From Pontibacter vulgaris (lineage in GTDB: Bacteria > Bacteroidota > Bacteroidia > Cytophagales > Hymenobacteraceae): 64,000 nucleotides of DNA. A model generated the notes under the pieces. The model had not been told where the DNA came from and made no database searches. It saw only the letters and a program-made list of their open reading frames with translations. This document shows positions 16,316 to 25,229 of the stretch, piece by piece. The stretch's first letter is position 1, and the number at the start of each line of letters is the position of its first letter. Both the position numbers and the translations under genes were made by a program. The DNA lies in NCBI RefSeq assembly GCF_022758145.1, contig NZ_JAJVDH010000006.1:248001-312000 (forward strand). Reading direction: 5' to 3'.

Positions 16316-19198
16316 TTATTTAGAATGCTTTTTTATTCTACTTTCCAACGAATAGTTAACTGAGCTTCTATAAATATCAACTAAAGAACTATTAAATTTA
16401 TTAGATAAATCATTATTAAGAGTGTTTACGGGAATCTCACTCATCCAGTGCTTTATGGAGTTGTTAAGATTTTTACCAACATTTTTACTTATAAAATTTG
16501 ACCACTCTGATAAGGAGCTACCTTTGATACCGGCACGAACTGCCAATTCACCTTGATCAGAATGTGATTCTGCTTGCAATTGATTGTTCCATTCTGCTAA
16601 AGCTGCTGAAAGTATATCAATTTGGTCTTTACTTCGAACATCAATTCCAATCAAATCTACTGATTTATGCAAAATTGATGGAATAATCTTACCAAGTTCT
16701 GCTGCTAACTCTCGTAACAGGTTTGGATAGTTGGATAAGAGCTGAACGACATGTTCCTGTAATAACAAAGCTTTTGCATTCTCAATAATATTTGCGCGCT
16801 CTTTATCGTGTTCATTCCCTAATTTACGAAGCAGTCTAATGTGACAAACAAGAACTCGCAACACTTCAATAGGTTCTGTATGTTCAGTAATAGTATGTTC
16901 GGCTTCTTTTATAAATGTGAGTGCTAAATCTAATTTACCTTGTGCTTCCTGTATTAACGCAGACTGCAACAACAGTTCACGAACAAGTAATTTATTTCCT
17001 GACTTATTGACCGATAGTAGTGCCCGATTTACTAAAGTTTCCGCCTCTCTAAATAAACCCATCATACGAAGAGCCTCTAGTTCAAGGTGATAGAGTGGGC
17101 TAGTTGGACTTCGTTCTTGCCTCTCTCGCAGTACATCTAATGCACCTATAGCATTTCCAGTCTGAAGATGACGCTGTGCAGTTTTAGCAGTGATTTCTTC
17201 CCAGTATTCCAAGTCTGATCGTTTAAGTAAATTTGTATCGGGTGTTACCCCTAATTTTGAAGAGAGCCAGATACGAGCACGGTCTGGAAGTTCTTCTATT
17301 GCATACTGTAATAGTGGTTTTAATGTTGGTTGCCATAGATTATCAACTTTAGAGAATTCATCTCCACGAGAAAGCCTATGATAAATTTCTTCTGCACGTG
17401 AGAATTCATCATGTAAATCAGCATAATATTCAACTGCAAGATCGTGTATCGATTTTAAAACATCACTTGAGATTTCATTCTTTAGATCATTTATCATGAT
17501 ACGACGCACATCTTGCCGATGCCGCAGTGAGCTATCCAATGGATCAACTTCAACTAGTGAAACTTCCTTGGAAAGACTTTGCATTAGCAATTCAGCTTCA
17601 TAATATGAATTTAGTTTTAAGTTGCACGGTTTTGCTAGCACATTGATTATGACTGACGGTGTGATACGTCGTACAACTAGACCTGGAAAAGCTAATTTCT
17701 TAACTTCTGGATCATGAATATGAGCTAAGATTCTTCCATATAACCGTGCCTGTATTACTTCATCATTTACTCTAGAAATCAGCCATCCTCGTGAGCCTAC
17801 ACTTCGTAACTTTTCAACACCTTGTTCTTGGAAAACTTTAACAGCAAGACGAAGACTCAGAGGATTATAACCTACAACATCTAAAATCTCCTCTACAATT
17901 TTTTTATTAATAATTATTTCCTTCTCGGACTTACTTAAACATACCTCTAGAAATTGACGAGCCTCCCTTCTATCGAACTCTTTCAAAAGAAGTTTTTGAA
18001 CAGGAAAATTTCGAACCAGCGCTCTTCCAGATATGATTATTCTTAGATTAGGAGCAAGTTCTTGTATAGTCACAAATAAACTCCATAATTCCTCCACAAC
18101 CTCATTACCAAGAAATTGGGCTTCCTCAAACGTGTCCACAACAAACAATACTGGAGCGTTTACAGATCTTACTAATTCTCCGAATACTCTCGCGGATGAA
18201 CTAATGTGAGAATCACTATAATTACTAAGAATAATAGACTTTGATATTTCATAATTGTCCATATTGAGCAAGGCAACTTCAATAGCATCTTTAAGCCGAT
18301 TAAACTCAAGCTCCAATTCTAAATACTGACTTGCCAACTGACGAGCTCCTTCTAATAGAAGAGTGCTTGGTTGTTCTAAGTTCAATATTGGTCTATCTAA
18401 ATCAAGATAAACAAATGGTAATTTATCTGTGCTTGTTTTTTCAAAATGATCTAAGATAAATCGCGCTAATAAAGTAGACTTACCCATTCCACCCGGACCA
18501 TATACTAATAATGGGGGCCTTTCAAACAAACTATATACAAGATTGGAAGCGAAACGCCTTACATTGCGCAGGAAGTCTTTTGTTGGCAAAACACCAACAT
18601 AATCAGCTAAAATAACCAATTCTTCTTTTCTTCCAATGAATGTAGTTGAATTCAAACGACGAAGTGGTTCTAACAATTCTGCAACCGGCAAAGTTTTCTC
18701 CACCTGTTCTTTAACTGCTGTTGCTTCCACTAATATGTTATCAAACCATTGTAAAATTGATAACAATGAGAGAAGTTCTGTGCGTGTAAAGTCCTCTATA
18801 CTTACTTTACCAGTTTGAAGAAATTCATTTACAAATTTTTGACCAGGAACTTGTGGTTGAATTTTACTTGCTTGTAGTACTTTTAACATTTGCTCCCTTG
18901 TACCCAAGCGCTTTAATGCAGCCCGACGTACTGAAAGATTAACTTGCCAAAAGTTACCCTCACTAGAACCTACATAAGGCTCACAATATTTAAGAAAATT
19001 TCTCCAGCCTTTATGATTCTTATGTGTTATTTGTTTTTTATATACAGGATGAATTTGTTCAGGATCAAAATAAACAAGTAAACATGCTACTTCTAGATAA
19101 GAGGCATCAAGGTCTTCTTCAGTTTCAAAAATTTGTTTATATACCAACCTGTACTGATCCTGAAATTGATCTAGTTCTTCTTTAGAAAATTCCTTCAT
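16316..19198 (-). CDS. STAND-class NTPase, NACHT/NB-ARC-like, with helical C-terminus
   Basis: This 960-residue protein has three parts. Residues 1 to about 180 are helical with no named motif and may be an adaptor or effector-associated region. Residues about 185-480 are a STAND NTPase: Walker A GPGGMGKS (234-241), Walker B VLFVVDTFEEAQ (350-361), an arginine-bearing strand RIIISGR (386-392), and GYNPLSLRL, the STAND counterpart of the NB-ARC GLPL motif, before a winged helix. The remainder looks like TPR-type helical repeats (ALDVLRERQERSP, EALRMMGLFREAETLVNRA) and probably senses the trigger. Its ATG overlaps the upstream stop by 4 nt (ATGA). It is the last gene of the operon and the likely NTP-driven switch. 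Confidence 0.85.
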   Translation of the reverse strand: MKEFSKEELDQFQDQYRLVYKQIFETEEDLDASYLEVACLLVYFDPEQIHPVYKKQITHKNHKGWRNFLKYCEPYVGSSEGNFWQVNLSVRRAALKRLGTREQMLKVLQASKIQPQVPGQKFVNEFLQTGKVSIEDFTRTELLSLLSILQWFDNILVEATAVKEQVEKTLPVAELLEPLRRLNSTTFIGRKEELVILADYVGVLPTKDFLRNVRRFASNLVYSLFERPPLLVYGPGGMGKSTLLARFILDHFEKTSTDKLPFVYLDLDRPILNLEQPSTLLLEGARQLASQYLELELEFNRLKDAIEVALLNMDNYEISKSIILSNYSDSHISSSARVFGELVRSVNAPVLFVVDTFEEAQFLGNEVVEELWSLFVTIQELAPNLRIIISGRALVRNFPVQKLLLKEFDRREARQFLEVCLSKSEKEIIINKKIVEEILDVVGYNPLSLRLAVKVFQEQGVEKLRSVGSRGWLISRVNDEVIQARLYGRILAHIHDPEVKKLAFPGLVVRRITPSVIINVLAKPCNLKLNSYYEAELLMQSLSKEVSLVEVDPLDSSLRHRQDVRRIMINDLKNEISSDVLKSIHDLAVEYYADLHDEFSRAEEIYHRLSRGDEFSKVDNLWQPTLKPLLQYAIEELPDRARIWLSSKLGVTPDTNLLKRSDLEYWEEITAKTAQRHLQTGNAIGALDVLRERQERSPTSPLYHLELEALRMMGLFREAETLVNRALLSVNKSGNKLLVRELLLQSALIQEAQGKLDLALTFIKEAEHTITEHTEPIEVLRVLVCHIRLLRKLGNEHDKERANIIENAKALLLQEHVVQLLSNYPNLLRELAAELGKIIPSILHKSVDLIGIDVRSKDQIDILSAALAEWNNQLQAESHSDQGELAVRAGIKGSSLSEWSNFISKNVGKNLNNSIKHWMSEIPVNTLNNDLSNKFNSSLVDIYRSSVNYSLESRIKKHSK

Positions 19199-20280
19199 GC
19201 TATAGAAACATTATTTGTTCGTAAAAAAGCGCGAAGCCTCTCATGAATTAGTCTCATACCTTCTTTATCTAGAGCAGGAGGAGGAACTATTAAGCCAGCG
19301 AATATTTCGCTGCACTTAGTTTCAATCTCAACGGGCGTATAATTACTCCCAGAGGATTGAGCAACTTGTACTAAGTAATTTTCTATATCTTTCTTGTCAA
19401 GTGGTATAATGTCCTCTACAAGCACCCCACCCATAGATTTAAATGCGGATGTGTTATTATGTCCAAGCACTACAATCCAAAGATTTATACTCGGATTGTC
19501 TGCAACGTATTTAACTAATTCATCGACAAAAATTTGTGAATCTGACCCAGCTTCGCTCAAATCATAATGATCAAACACAAGACACCACTTAACATCATTT
19601 CCAAGAGCATTTCTGGCCTGTTCCCTTAAGTACCCACCTAATACAGATGGAAAATTTTTTATTTGCCTAGATAATTGTGCTTCAGAATCAGGAAACCTTT
19701 CATTTGGCAGAGACATTTCATTTTTAAGCTTAAAAATCATATCCTCTAAACTGTTGTTACCCATATCAATTTGAACCGCTAGTATTTTCTCGTGTTCTGC
19801 AACATACTGAACCAACCATTTGATATGAGTACGACCACTATTTCTTGGCCCACTAGTAATTAATGCATGATAATTAAAAGTACCACCTGGTGGCTTATCG
19901 AATAGGTTTTTTAGCTTGCTTTTTAAACTTTGTCGGTCAACAACAGGTTTGTCAAATGGCGAAAGAGCATCATATGGATTCTTAGTTCGTAAACCAAGAT
20001 ATTCACATATAGCACTACGCAACTCAGGCCAAGGGCTTATCATCAAAAGATGGACTAAAAATCTATTTAGAGTAACATTATCCATCTCTAACTGTTGCAT
20101 CAATTGAAAAACTACTGTCTCATAATTTGGACCAATAGAATATTCTTCAAGTCGCCTATTTAAAGCATAGTACACAACAGCGTTTAATTGGTCTAATGTA
20201 TACCTTCTAATTTCTTTCTCTAGCCGTTCCCGCTTATTCATGGCTATTCTATCTGTTATTTCCCCAAAAAATTGGAACAT
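19195..20280 (-). CDS. STAND-like NTPase module with altered P-loop, possible EAD
   Basis: The 361-residue protein has two parts. Residues about 15-100 form a helical domain (YETVVFQLMQQLE region) resembling effector-associated domains in pattern. Residues about 135-340 form an ATPase-like module. Its P-loop reads SGPRNSGRTH (143-152), where the invariant lysine of GKS/T is replaced by arginine; the Walker B strand reads WCLVFDHYD (232-240) and sensor strand IVVLGHN follows. This looks like a degenerate ('inactive STAND') module that may bind but not hydrolyse nucleotide. The start is ambiguous: the ATG at 20280 overlaps the upstream gene by 32 nt, while the ATG at 20241 leaves an 8-nt gap. 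Confidence 0.7.
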   Translation of the reverse strand: MFQFFGEITDRIAMNKRERLEKEIRRYTLDQLNAVVYYALNRRLEEYSIGPNYETVVFQLMQQLEMDNVTLNRFLVHLLMISPWPELRSAICEYLGLRTKNPYDALSPFDKPVVDRQSLKSKLKNLFDKPPGGTFNYHALITSGPRNSGRTHIKWLVQYVAEHEKILAVQIDMGNNSLEDMIFKLKNEMSLPNERFPDSEAQLSRQIKNFPSVLGGYLREQARNALGNDVKWCLVFDHYDLSEAGSDSQIFVDELVKYVADNPSINLWIVVLGHNNTSAFKSMGGVLVEDIIPLDKKDIENYLVQVAQSSGSNYTPVEIETKCSEIFAGLIVPPPALDKEGMRLIHERLRAFLRTNNVSIA

Positions 20281-21358
20281 TAGTCTTTTGTTCCATCTTG
20301 CTTATAACATGCCTAAGTGGTACACATTGATTATACCGTATGCCATTAGGATCACTTGCATGATGTATACCAAAAGGAGAAAGGTTGACATCGAAGCAGG
20401 GAGATCCCGAGGAACCATTTTCAGTATTTACACTGTGCCTTAATCGGTTTGCGTTCGTGTTGTAATTAAGGACTGTACCAAACGCTAATTCTAATGGCCT
20501 TCCTTGAGGATGTTGTGGTATCAGCACGACATCATTGGATTGCATAACAGTTGGATTGTTTTGAATTTGAATCCATCCTCTTTTTTTACCCTCCGGCAAG
20601 ACATCTTCACCAACATCTTCATTTAACTGCACCAAAGCATAATCTAATTCTGTATTTGTTGGCTCTACATTTGATTGACCTATATCTGCAAGCGCATAAG
20701 GACTGTAATCAATCAGCCATGAGCTTGCTACCGTAGTAACCCTACTCCTAACTTGCTGAGATAAGCTTACATCAACGGAATAATCAAAACGACAAGCAAT
20801 ATCTCCTGGAGCAAAACCATTCAATTGTTTATGCACATCCATAATGACATGATAGGCTGTTAGAATAAGGTTTGGAGCAACTAACCAGCCTGTTCCTACG
20901 GCATTGCCTTCTGGAATCTCAATACGGCAAATCTGACAACCTATAGAACGGAGGCGCTGAGTAAAGTCAGTAAACCCTTGAAATGATGTACGTTGCTCAA
21001 GAATTTTCTCCAGCGTTCGACTAGAGGTAATCACATCAATTGGTAGTGTCTCCTGATAATCTGGAGGTATAACCTGTTGAGTTGTCAAACCTAGTTGCTG
21101 AAGTAAATTTTGCAATCTTAAGTTGCCATTCCTATAACCTCCTGCCCCTATCAACAATTTATCAAGCCATCCTCCCTTCAGTGCTTGATCTACGAGCTCA
21201 TTAACAATAATAGTAAAACCTACTTGTAAGCCAACCTCATCTTCTAATCTTAATCCTAGCTTCAACATCAACATTCGCTTGAAATGATTGAGATCAAACG
21301 CGCTTTTAAGAGCACTCTCTATTTGCTCTCTCTGTTCTAGTGTAAGATTATCTATCAT
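20249..21358 (-). CDS. EAD1-trypsin-like serine protease
   Basis: Residues 1-93 of this 369-residue protein match effector-associated domain 1: LTLEQREQIESALKSAF at the start, then a helical core and a YRNGNLRLQNLL-type end. EADs are death-fold-like adaptors that join conflict-system proteins by like-with-like contact. Residues about 140-355 are a trypsin-like protease with His170 (LILTAYHV), Asp239 (ELDYALVQL) and Ser317 in GSSGSP. GTGWLV precedes the His strand, as in the EAD-linked protease group. There is no signal peptide, so it acts in the cytoplasm. It follows the protease-nuclease gene by 17 nt. I infer that a STAND partner activates it. Confidence 0.85.
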   Translation of the reverse strand: MIDNLTLEQREQIESALKSAFDLNHFKRMLMLKLGLRLEDEVGLQVGFTIIVNELVDQALKGGWLDKLLIGAGGYRNGNLRLQNLLQQLGLTTQQVIPPDYQETLPIDVITSSRTLEKILEQRTSFQGFTDFTQRLRSIGCQICRIEIPEGNAVGTGWLVAPNLILTAYHVIMDVHKQLNGFAPGDIACRFDYSVDVSLSQQVRSRVTTVASSWLIDYSPYALADIGQSNVEPTNTELDYALVQLNEDVGEDVLPEGKKRGWIQIQNNPTVMQSNDVVLIPQHPQGRPLELAFGTVLNYNTNANRLRHSVNTENGSSGSPCFDVNLSPFGIHHASDPNGIRYNQCVPLRHVISKMEQKTNVPIFWGNNR

Positions 21359-21375
21359 GGTTTGGAGTTGTGTGA

Positions 21376-23514
21376 TTATCTAAATCTTATTTGGTTAACA
21401 TTTGTCAAATATAACTCAGGAACCTCGAGTTGAGTATTAAGAGGATCCACTTCAGTTAATTCACCAAAAGATAAGCCCGTTCGTTGCTCAATAAGTGTGA
21501 TAGGCACTTGGGCTGTCTTATGCTTACCAAAGATAAATTCGTCCTCACTAAGGTATTCCTTCTGTGACATAATGTATCCAGTAGCACAGAGTTCATTTGT
21601 ATCATCATGTACAAAAGCTATTACTTTCCAAAAAGAAAGAGGTACTTTTACACCTTCACTATACTTTGTTATTGGATCACTATCTTCCAAAATGGGTCCA
21701 GTAAATACGGAAATTCGCATATCATCGGCGCGTGCATTGTGAAGAGCATAGTTTTCTAGTTCAAGCCAAACCCCTCCATTATGTATTTGCATTTGTGGCA
21801 CAGCATTTGTAACATGCATTGAGTCAGCATTCCCTTTCATAGCCTCCTCATCACTACCCCATATCGGATCTTCTCTCCTTGTCATATGGCCACGGCTAAA
21901 TTTAGGAGGAGCGCCATAACACTCTTTTATAATTTGGGTTTCCCTAGGTATCCTCGGATCTAGCTTCCAGCCAACTCGCTTCATGCCTCTTGAGCTTTTC
22001 CCATCGATGTTAACTGCACTGAACAAACAAATACGACGGGTGCGACTCATAACAACGGAAAAATGCTGATATTTAAGCTCATACTCAGCTCCGTCACTTG
22101 TGCTGAAAGTAAGTAAATCATGCTTACGTCTTGGGTCAACTACCTCAGGAAGAGACACTATATAATCTTCTCCTATAAAGTTAACATTGTAGCCTTTCCG
22201 ATCTAAATAGTCTTCAGGTCTAGCTTCAATATCTAAATTGACGTCTTCACCATCAACAGCTATAGATGTATCATCATTAAGGTTATAGATTTCTTTCCCA
22301 TTTAAAGACTCTCCGAAAGAGATAGTCACCTGCAGCGGTATAGTAAAAGTAGTTGAAGCAAGGGACCTCTGATTATGCTTCAGATTATCTGTTGATATAA
22401 AGCTAATTGAGTGCTTATTATTTGATGGAGTTACTTTATTTTCACTTCCTCGCTTAGTCTGGAGTGTGTCTGGAGTATAGGAAGGCCTTCGATTTTTAGT
22501 AGCAAGTTGCAAATTCTGCTTAACTATAGAGGCCGGGACTGCAAAATTTGCTTCTAGAAATCGCCCGGCAAAGTGTAAACCCAGAGCCTCACCAGATGAT
22601 AAATCGAAAACTACTGAACCGGAGTTACCGCCCAAAGTAGAGCAGTCATGTAGTAAAGTTTTACCAACTGAGATAACTTGACCGGGAGCTAATCGTTTCT
22701 TGTCAAATACATCTCCAAAAATATCAATCATAAGCTGCTGATCAGGTATTCGACTATCACGGGCAGGATAACCAATAACAGCAACATCTGGGTTACCATC
22801 AATGTGTCTAGTTGAGAGAGTAATTGGACTTGGCATTTCCTTCCCATCAACTGGTTCAACTTGAAGAAAGGCTACATCTGGAGCATGACTTTCTGCAATA
22901 TGTAGAATCCTTTTGAGCCTGAATGTGAAATCCCTTGGATTATCAGCCTCCTCCAAAAAATCTATAGAAGCTCTAATACTATTTCCATCGGTACCTTGTC
23001 TAAAAACAAAACCATTTCCGTTACTTCTACCAAACAATTCTGCTACATGACGATTGGTAACAACAATATCTTTTTCTACTAACCATCCTGTTCCTAGCCA
23101 AGTGTATCCTACTGGATGATTTTCTACTTCTATTCTGCCAACTGCTTGTATAGCGATATTTAATTGTTCTTGTGCAGCTATCAATTTATTTCTCCATACT
23201 TCACTTTCTGCCTCTTTAAAATTTAGAATAGTTTCACCTTCATATACAGAAAGAACTGGCCGTCCAACACGAAGTACAATAGTCTCTAGTGCTGAATTCT
23301 TGAGAGCAGGTGTTGTTTGAATTCCTTCAAGCCCTCCAGCTGATTCAGTAAACACAGATTTAAGCCTCGGTACTAGCTGTCCAGCTTGTCTTTTAAACTT
23401 TTCTGCATTTCTTATTTGTTGTAGCTCATCTGCTAACTGAGAATCACTCTTCTCAATTTTGCCAACAAATTCACGCACTTTACCATCTAAGTCATTTGCT
23501 GTTAACGTGATCAT
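21376..23514 (-). CDS. Trypsin-like protease fused to DNA/RNA non-specific endonuclease
   Basis: The 712-residue protein is leaderless. Residues 1-120 are a helical N-terminal region, possibly an adaptor. Residues about 125-335 are a trypsin-like protease with His156 (VVTNRHVAE), Asp213 (PDVAFLQVE) and Ser298 in GGNSGS. A linker follows (about 340-390), then residues about 395-690 are a NucA/Serratia-type endonuclease with the His543 motif SRGHM (family DRGH), TNAVPQ (family SNMxPQ) and HNGGVWLELE carrying the expected metal-ligand Asn. Such nucleases cut DNA and RNA non-specifically. An intracellular nuclease joined to a protease suggests a self-processed or proteolytically released killing effector. 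It is the first gene of the four-gene operon. Confidence 0.88.
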   Translation of the reverse strand: MITLTANDLDGKVREFVGKIEKSDSQLADELQQIRNAEKFKRQAGQLVPRLKSVFTESAGGLEGIQTTPALKNSALETIVLRVGRPVLSVYEGETILNFKEAESEVWRNKLIAAQEQLNIAIQAVGRIEVENHPVGYTWLGTGWLVEKDIVVTNRHVAELFGRSNGNGFVFRQGTDGNSIRASIDFLEEADNPRDFTFRLKRILHIAESHAPDVAFLQVEPVDGKEMPSPITLSTRHIDGNPDVAVIGYPARDSRIPDQQLMIDIFGDVFDKKRLAPGQVISVGKTLLHDCSTLGGNSGSVVFDLSSGEALGLHFAGRFLEANFAVPASIVKQNLQLATKNRRPSYTPDTLQTKRGSENKVTPSNNKHSISFISTDNLKHNQRSLASTTFTIPLQVTISFGESLNGKEIYNLNDDTSIAVDGEDVNLDIEARPEDYLDRKGYNVNFIGEDYIVSLPEVVDPRRKHDLLTFSTSDGAEYELKYQHFSVVMSRTRRICLFSAVNIDGKSSRGMKRVGWKLDPRIPRETQIIKECYGAPPKFSRGHMTRREDPIWGSDEEAMKGNADSMHVTNAVPQMQIHNGGVWLELENYALHNARADDMRISVFTGPILEDSDPITKYSEGVKVPLSFWKVIAFVHDDTNELCATGYIMSQKEYLSEDEFIFGKHKTAQVPITLIEQRTGLSFGELTEVDPLNTQLEVPELYLTNVNQIRFR

Positions 23515-23876
23515 AAGTAATGGATTAAGATTATTGTTTTATAGCGATAGTTATTTTCTTTAAAAAGCATTTGAATAACTGTATACAGGTAAAGGTGCAG
23601 TTAGAGCAAATTAATACCACGCGGTCTTAAACTTTAAACATCTAATGCTTCTTTTACTTTAAAAGATTACCCTATAAGCAAGTCATTCCGTTAAACATAG
23701 GCCCAAATCATAATTTTCCCTATAAATACCATACATCCCACATTTATATGTTAATACTATACATATTTAATTTTATAATATATATTATAATTAAAAACTA
23801 AATATCAATATTTAAAACTAATTCGTATAACTATAACAATTTTCATTTTAATATTATCAACTAATTATGCAATGCT
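23515..23876. promoter_or_regulatory. Divergent AT-rich promoter region with 18-bp palindrome
   Basis: These 362 nt separate the protease/nuclease operon (minus) from the subtilisin gene (plus) and must hold both promoters. The sequence is strikingly AT-rich. A perfect 18-bp palindrome TTATAATATATATTATAA lies at 23773-23790 and could be an operator, though AT palindromes arise easily by chance. I found no good TAnnTTTG box for either direction. Confidence 0.5.
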
Positions 23877-25229
23877 ATGAAAAAGCCTAAACTGGGAAAG
23901 CAAATCTTCTTATCTGAGAATAATGAAAGACTTCATTCGTTTGAAAAGCATATGCTTGAGAGTGGAAATGGTTATTCTTCTGACAAGCCTCTATACACAG
24001 GGAGGTACTTTATGATTTATACAAATGGGTTAGAAGGTGCTGCCAGAACTGAATCTCTATTGGAATCAGCAGCGGGCTTAAAAGTAGCGAGCATAACCGA
24101 TTTCTCTCCTAGAGAATTTACAGAAGATAAAGTTGAGGATGCAGATGTTTTGCTATACCCTCAGTTTGGAATCGCCTTGGTCAGCGCAGAGGAAGGCCAA
24201 ATACAAATGCTTGAAGCCAGAAGTCACGGACGGGATTATATATTAGAACCAGAAAAGATAGTATATGTGCCTGACGATATTCCCTCCGCTCTTAATGTAC
24301 CTACTACTTGGGGCATAAGTGCAATAAGAGCTAATTCATCTCCCTTTACTGGAAGAGATGTAAAAATAGCTGTGTTGGATACAGGCTTTGATCTTGATCA
24401 TCCTGATTTCAAAGACCGTGAAATTATTTCTGAATCTTTTGTTCCTAATGAGTCAGTAAATGACAAGCATGGACATGGAACACACTGCATAGGTACAGCC
24501 TGCGGTAATATAAATTATAACGGTATTAGGTACGGGGTTGCCAGAAATAGTATTATATATGCAGGAAAGGTGTTAAGTAACAGAGGCAGTGGCGCACAGG
24601 CATGGATTTTGAATGGCATGAACTGGGCTATATCAGAAGGATGTCGTGTTATATCTATGTCTCTCGGATCTGCTGTATTCCCAGGTCAAGGTTATGATCC
24701 TGCATATGAGCGTGCAGCAAGTTTTGCTCTTTCTAAAGGCACAGTTGTAGTAGCTGCTGCCGGTAACGAGAGCCGAAGATCTCATGGAGTTGTAAATCCG
24801 ATAGGTAGCCCCGCAAATTGCCCTTCTGTTTTAGCTGTTGGAGCACTCGACCGTTACTTAAATGTGGCAGACTTCTCTTGCAAATCAATAAACCCAGGAC
24901 AAATGGTAGATATTGCAGCGCCTGGAGTAGACGTATACTCTTCATGGCCTATGCCAACTAGGTACAGATCTATTTCTGGCACAAGTATGGCGACGCCTCA
25001 TGTTGCAGGTATATTAGGCTTACTTTTTGAGCAATATCCTGCTGAATCTCCGCAATTTGTTGTGTCACAATTATTAGAAATGGCACAGCCGCTTGAGCAG
25101 GATTTCAGAGATGTAGGACGAGGATTAGCAATATCACCTTCAAAAGTTTATCATGAAGCAGAAAGTAGTTATTACAATCAAGAACAAGTATTTAGACCAA
25201 CTTCCAGAAATAGAGTCCATGCTTACTAA
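23877..25229 (+). CDS. Cytoplasmic S8 subtilisin-family serine protease
   Basis: This 450-residue protein has no signal peptide. An N-terminal region (about 1-140) precedes the catalytic domain. The triad is clear: Asp168 (AVLDTGFDLDHPDF), His200 (HGHGTH), oxyanion Asn297 (AAAGNES) and Ser370 (SGTSMATPH). The tail is short (YYNQEQVFRPTSRNRVHAY). Without a leader it should act inside the cell, unlike most subtilisins. It is divergent from the STAND/trypsin/nuclease operon and overlaps a small propeptide-inhibitor gene by 77 nt. In context it may be a further protease of a cascade; alternatively the pair is an independent protease-inhibitor unit. Confidence 0.9.
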   Translation: MKKPKLGKQIFLSENNERLHSFEKHMLESGNGYSSDKPLYTGRYFMIYTNGLEGAARTESLLESAAGLKVASITDFSPREFTEDKVEDADVLLYPQFGIALVSAEEGQIQMLEARSHGRDYILEPEKIVYVPDDIPSALNVPTTWGISAIRANSSPFTGRDVKIAVLDTGFDLDHPDFKDREIISESFVPNESVNDKHGHGTHCIGTACGNINYNGIRYGVARNSIIYAGKVLSNRGSGAQAWILNGMNWAISEGCRVISMSLGSAVFPGQGYDPAYERAASFALSKGTVVVAAAGNESRRSHGVVNPIGSPANCPSVLAVGALDRYLNVADFSCKSINPGQMVDIAAPGVDVYSSWPMPTRYRSISGTSMATPHVAGILGLLFEQYPAESPQFVVSQLLEMAQPLEQDFRDVGRGLAISPSKVYHEAESSYYNQEQVFRPTSRNRVHAY

